From Streptomyces olivochromogenes (lineage in GTDB: Bacteria > Actinomycetota > Actinomycetes > Streptomycetales > Streptomycetaceae), in the NCBI RefSeq assembly GCF_001514115.1, contig NZ_KQ948478.1, forward strand, positions 50,012 through 114,011: a stretch of DNA of 64,000 bases, written 5' to 3'. Below are positions 60,968 to 64,000 of this stretch, piece after piece (positions within the stretch are counted from its first letter, which is position 1; every line of letters starts with the position of its first letter). Made by a program: the position numbers and the translations under genes. A model generated the notes under the pieces. It worked only from the letters and a program-made list of their open reading frames with translations, did no database searches and was not told the origin of the DNA.

Positions 60968-61705
60968 ATGGGCGAGCTGGTGAGCGGTTCGCGACGGGTA
61001 CCGCTCCGGACCGTCGATGTCGCCGGAGAGTCGGGGTACTCGGTGCAACAGGTTCGCGACCTCGAGCGACTGGGAGTCATTCCCCCGGCCGCTCGATCGA
61101 GCAACGGCTACCGTTCCTACACACCGCTGCACGTACATGCCCTCCGCGCCTATCGAGGACTCGCAGCTGCCGTTGGGCCAGTCACAGCCCGGCGCATGCT
61201 CGCGGAGCTGCGAACCGAGACGATCGCGGAGGCGGCGTCGGCGATCAACGCGGTCCACGTTCGGCTCGCGAGAGAACGAGAGGAGGCCCTGCGCGCTCAA
61301 CAAGCGCTGCGTGCGATCCAAGCCGAGGCGAACGCGACCGAGTTCGAGCACGAGAGTGACGCGATGACGATCACACAGCTCGCCGGGGCGCTCAATGTAC
61401 GTCCCTCCACTCTGCGGTTCTGGGAACAGGAAGGGCTTGTCACGCCCGAGCGAGTGACGTCACTGCAAGCACGCCGCTATGGTCTCTCAGCCATCAGAGC
61501 GGCCCGAATCGTCGCGGCCCTGCGCGGCACCGGTTACAGCATTCCCGCAGTGCGCGAGATCATGGGCTCCCTGCACCAACTCGACAGCCTGGGCAGGACC
61601 CAACACATCCTGCAACAACACCTCGACCAGATCGCCACACGGACCGTGGCGCTACTCCGAGCGGGTGCGGACCTGGCAGCCGTCGTTGGCGACCACGGCT
61701 CGTAG
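60968..61705 (+). CDS. regulator with two MerR helix-turn-helix domains
   Basis: A 245-residue protein with two MerR DNA-binding domains in one chain. The first includes G-Y-S-V-Q-Q-V-R-D-L-E-R-L-G-V-I-P-P and G-Y-R-S-Y-T. A helical coiled segment follows (L-A-R-E-R-E-E-A-L-R-A-Q-Q-A-L-R). The second has M-T-I-T-Q-L-A-G-A-L-N-V-R-P-S-T-L-R-F-W-E-Q-E-G-L-V-T-P. Usual MerR proteins have one domain and dimerise. The ATG at 60968 has a GGGG seven bases before it; a GTG at 60980 is possible. Confidence 0.85.
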   Translation: MGELVSGSRRVPLRTVDVAGESGYSVQQVRDLERLGVIPPAARSSNGYRSYTPLHVHALRAYRGLAAAVGPVTARRMLAELRTETIAEAASAINAVHVRLAREREEALRAQQALRAIQAEANATEFEHESDAMTITQLAGALNVRPSTLRFWEQEGLVTPERVTSLQARRYGLSAIRAARIVAALRGTGYSIPAVREIMGSLHQLDSLGRTQHILQQHLDQIATRTVALLRAGADLAAVVGDHGS

Positions 61706-61805
61706 GCGCTGGTGGTCGGCGTGGCGGCATCGCTTGGTGGTCAGGCGCGGGGAGTGGGTGCCGCACACGATCGTCGGGCCGAACTCGTCCACGGCGGACG
61801 AGAGG

Positions 61806-61832
61806 GCCCCGCTGGTGTGGTCCCAGCGGGGC
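61806..61832 (+). terminator. hairpin after the double-MerR gene
   Basis: A perfect 10-bp G/C-rich stem (GCCCCGCTGG and complement) with a 7-nt loop, 100 bp beyond the MerR stop. No T-run. Confidence 0.7.
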
Positions 61833-62134
61833 GGTTGTGGGCATGGGGTCGTTCTGGTCGGCAGGGTGTCGGCCGTTCACGCGAGTTGCATGTACCGCCT
61901 GGTCGTGGAGCCCCCGAATGTCACCTTCGTGCCGGGTCAGTGCGGGGAGTGATGGCCCAGTGGTTGCTTCGCGGAACTCGGTCCGCGAACGTCACGTTGC
62001 GTTCGGCGATGAAGCGGAAGGCGAGAGATCGACAGATGCCGTTCGAGGCCCTGTCGCTCGTCGCCGGGAACGCGTCCACGTCTCCCCAGCGGTCACCGTC
62101 CCGAGCCTGTTCAGGCAGGGTGCGGGCCGGCGCG
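61833..62134. other. no gene seen
   Basis: About 300 bp between the terminator and the end of the leftward P450 gene. Frames are short and inconsistent. Confidence 0.4.
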
Positions 62135-63670
62135 TCACCGCACCCCGTCGGCAGGCGGCCCCAACAACACCGGTACCTCCTGCGGCCCGTTCGAAATGAA
62201 CGACTCCGTCGGGCGCAGCGCACCCGGCTCCACCGCCAGCCGCATCCCGGGAAAGCGGTCGAACAACGCCTGAAGGGCGATCTCGGCCTCCAGCCGCGCC
62301 AACGGCGCGCCCAGGCAGTAATGCACTCCATGACCGAACGACAAATGCTCCCGCCGCGTCGCCCGCATCACATCGAACCGCTCCGCATCCTCCCCGTGCA
62401 CCCCCGGATGCCGCCCCGCCGCCGCGAACCCGATCACCAGTGCATCCCCCCGCGGGATCACCGTCTCCCCCACCCGCACATCCTCCACCGCATACCGCAA
62501 GATCGCGTTCGCCCCCGGCGCCTCCACCCGCAACGCCTCCTCCACCACGTCCCCCCACGACGCCCGCCCCGACCGCACCAACTCCAACTGCTCCGGCTCC
62601 TGCAGCAACAACACCACCGCGTTCGCCAGCAGATTCACGGTCGGCTCGCACCCCGCGCTCAACAGCATGATTAGGTTGTCCACCAACTCCTTCTCACTCA
62701 ACCCCCCACCCCCCGCAGTCTCCGGGGCACCCGCGCCCGCACCGTCCACGACATCCGAGAGGTCTGTGATGTCTGCGAGGTCAGACAGGGCGGCCGGGGC
62801 CGCGGGATCCGCTCCACTCCCCGCAGCGATCAGCGCACTCGTCAGATCCTCACCTGGACAACGTCGCTTGAACGCCACCAACTCCCCCATCGTCCGATAC
62901 AACGCCGCGTAGTTACGCCGCGCATCCTCCAACGACACCCCCGTAGCGAAGAACCCCTCGATGATCTCCCGCAACGCCCCCCGGAACTCCTCCGGAATCC
63001 CGAACAACTCCAGCATCACCCGGCTCGGCAACGGCTGCGCATACAAGCCCCGCACATCCACCACGCCGCCCCGAGCCTCGCGCGCCGCCGCCTCCAACCC
63101 TTCCAGCAGCCCTGACGCGATCTCTCCGACCCGCGGCCCCAGCAACCCCACCCGCCGCGCCGTGAAAGCCGACCCCATCAACGCCCTCAGCCGGCGGTGC
63201 TCCGCCCCGTACGACGTCACCAGGTTCTGCACCGACACCCACACCGCCAAGGGCCACTCCGCCCCCACCTCACCCCGCTGCCACGCCGGCCAATGCCGAT
63301 ACGCATCCTTCGAGACCCGCCCATCCGTCAACAACCCACGGATCACGGCCGGATCCGTCACCGCCCACGCTCCGACCCCTCCCGGCAACACCACCCGCGC
63401 CACCTCGCCCTGCCCTCGCAACAAGGCCCCCTCCCCCTGCACATCCCGCCCCAACGCATCCATCACATACGGACACCCACCCCGCCCAGCACGCAGATCC
63501 GACACCCCCTGCGCATCCGGCAGATTCTTCTGGTCCGGCCCGTTCGGCACCCCACGGAGGCCCGCCACACCCCCGCGGCCGCCCCGCAACTCCCGCTGCT
63601 CCTGCTGCTCCTGTCGGCCCCGCTCATCCCACCGACCCTGCTGCTCCTGCTGCTCCTGCTGACGCTCCAC
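62135..63670 (-). CDS. cytochrome P450
   Basis: A 511-residue bacterial P450. The I-helix reads L-S-A-G-C-E-P-T (usual A-G-x-E-P-T), the ExxR pair is E-E-A-L-R, and the haem loop is F-G-H-G-V-H-Y-C-L-G-A-P-L-A-R with the Cys ligand. The catalytic domain begins near residue 65 (C-P-Y-V-M-D-A). The GTG at 63670 has GGAGG six bases before it. This adds a Gln/Glu-rich N-terminal tail of about 60 residues, unlike most family members. An ATG at 63688 lacks such a site. No ferredoxin or tailoring partner is adjacent. The substrate is unknown. Confidence 0.88.
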   Translation of the reverse strand: MERQQEQQEQQGRWDERGRQEQQEQRELRGGRGGVAGLRGVPNGPDQKNLPDAQGVSDLRAGRGGCPYVMDALGRDVQGEGALLRGQGEVARVVLPGGVGAWAVTDPAVIRGLLTDGRVSKDAYRHWPAWQRGEVGAEWPLAVWVSVQNLVTSYGAEHRRLRALMGSAFTARRVGLLGPRVGEIASGLLEGLEAAAREARGGVVDVRGLYAQPLPSRVMLELFGIPEEFRGALREIIEGFFATGVSLEDARRNYAALYRTMGELVAFKRRCPGEDLTSALIAAGSGADPAAPAALSDLADITDLSDVVDGAGAGAPETAGGGGLSEKELVDNLIMLLSAGCEPTVNLLANAVVLLLQEPEQLELVRSGRASWGDVVEEALRVEAPGANAILRYAVEDVRVGETVIPRGDALVIGFAAAGRHPGVHGEDAERFDVMRATRREHLSFGHGVHYCLGAPLARLEAEIALQALFDRFPGMRLAVEPGALRPTESFISNGPQEVPVLLGPPADGVR

Positions 63671-64000
63671 CGGACACCTCCACGACATAGACCGCGAAAA
63701 CTTCCCGACAAGCACCACAAACACACGCCAGGTCCCGCCCCGCAAAATCACGCCGGAAGCCCGCCACCAGTCACGGACCCCCGAAACCCGATCCTCCGCG
63801 GCACATGGAAACCCAACCCCTGGACAGACACGCGGAAGCCGTCCCCAGACACACAGGCACAGGCGGGACGCGGCCCACATACACGCGGGACCAGGCCCCG
63901 GACGCACGCCCGGACCTCAACACCAGCAACCGCCCAGCCCCACACCCGGCACACCCGCGCACACGCCCTGGGTGCCGGTCACAGGTGGTGTGCATCCGGC
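63671..64000. other. upstream region of the P450, nothing further seen
   Basis: About 330 bp to the window end. It contains the P450 promoter region. Leftward frames here continue the P450 frame upstream without a ribosome site and are not taken as coding. Confidence 0.4.

Overview
This is high-GC actinobacterial DNA, most likely from Streptomyces. Signs are the strong G/C bias at third codon positions, GTG and TTG starts, GGAGG-type ribosome sites, a LAL-type LuxR regulator, an ECF41/SigJ sigma factor with its epimerase partner, many TetR regulators and short-chain dehydrogenases, and a bacterial class I P450. The dense mix of accessory catabolic genes, degraded insertion sequences and frameshifted genes would suit the arm of a linear Streptomyces chromosome. 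That placement is inference; no telomere, rRNA or tRNA is visible.

Layout. 1-5600: tail of a GNAT acetyltransferase, then a leftward run of redox genes (VOC protein, a lipoyl-less mini H-protein, a MOSC/reductase/ferredoxin fusion, a double DUF427 protein behind an 18-bp repeat array, an SDR and an Asp-nucleophile hydrolase). A divergent LAL regulator (5730-8510) faces the last two. 8511-12165: IS256 debris, a frameshifted SDR and an intact SDR. 12445-15210: a 2-oxoglutarate dehydrogenase E1 without the acyltransferase domain usual in actinobacteria. 15720-25276: an island bounded by integrase and transposase debris. It carries a giant TPR-CHAT caspase-like protease divergent from a two-gene operon for a small Cys/His-cluster protein and a membrane protein. 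This is the best candidate for a little-described biological-conflict system. 25222-25934: XRE/DUF2975 pair with a palindromic operator.

27371-31800: TDT-family transporter with an extra C-terminal beta-sandwich domain, a tandem ABM-domain protein, and a PhzF gene enclosed with an IS5 remnant between two ~90-bp inverted repeats. 33984-36740: ECF41 promoter, epimerase, sigma factor and FMN reductase. 37537-41754: TetR divergent from an aldehyde dehydrogenase/GMC oxidoreductase operon. 42036-44460: DUF1062, an IS5 remnant, and TetR/DUF1801 with twin operators. 44628-49501: a leftward acyl-CoA/carnitine-type catabolic operon whose crotonase gene is broken. 50175-54847: FAD monooxygenase/TetR and MFS/LysR divergent pairs. 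55292-63670: TmrB-like ATPase, TetR/aldo-keto reductase with twin operators, ECF sigma factor, alpha/beta hydrolase, DUF6194/double-MerR pair and a P450.

The recurring design is a regulator divergent from one or two enzymes, with a palindrome between them that I could read directly in several cases. Between these modules the DNA is full of single-base frameshifts, in-frame stops and transposase fragments (IS5, IS256, ISAs1, IS982-like). The region therefore looks like one of active gain and decay.
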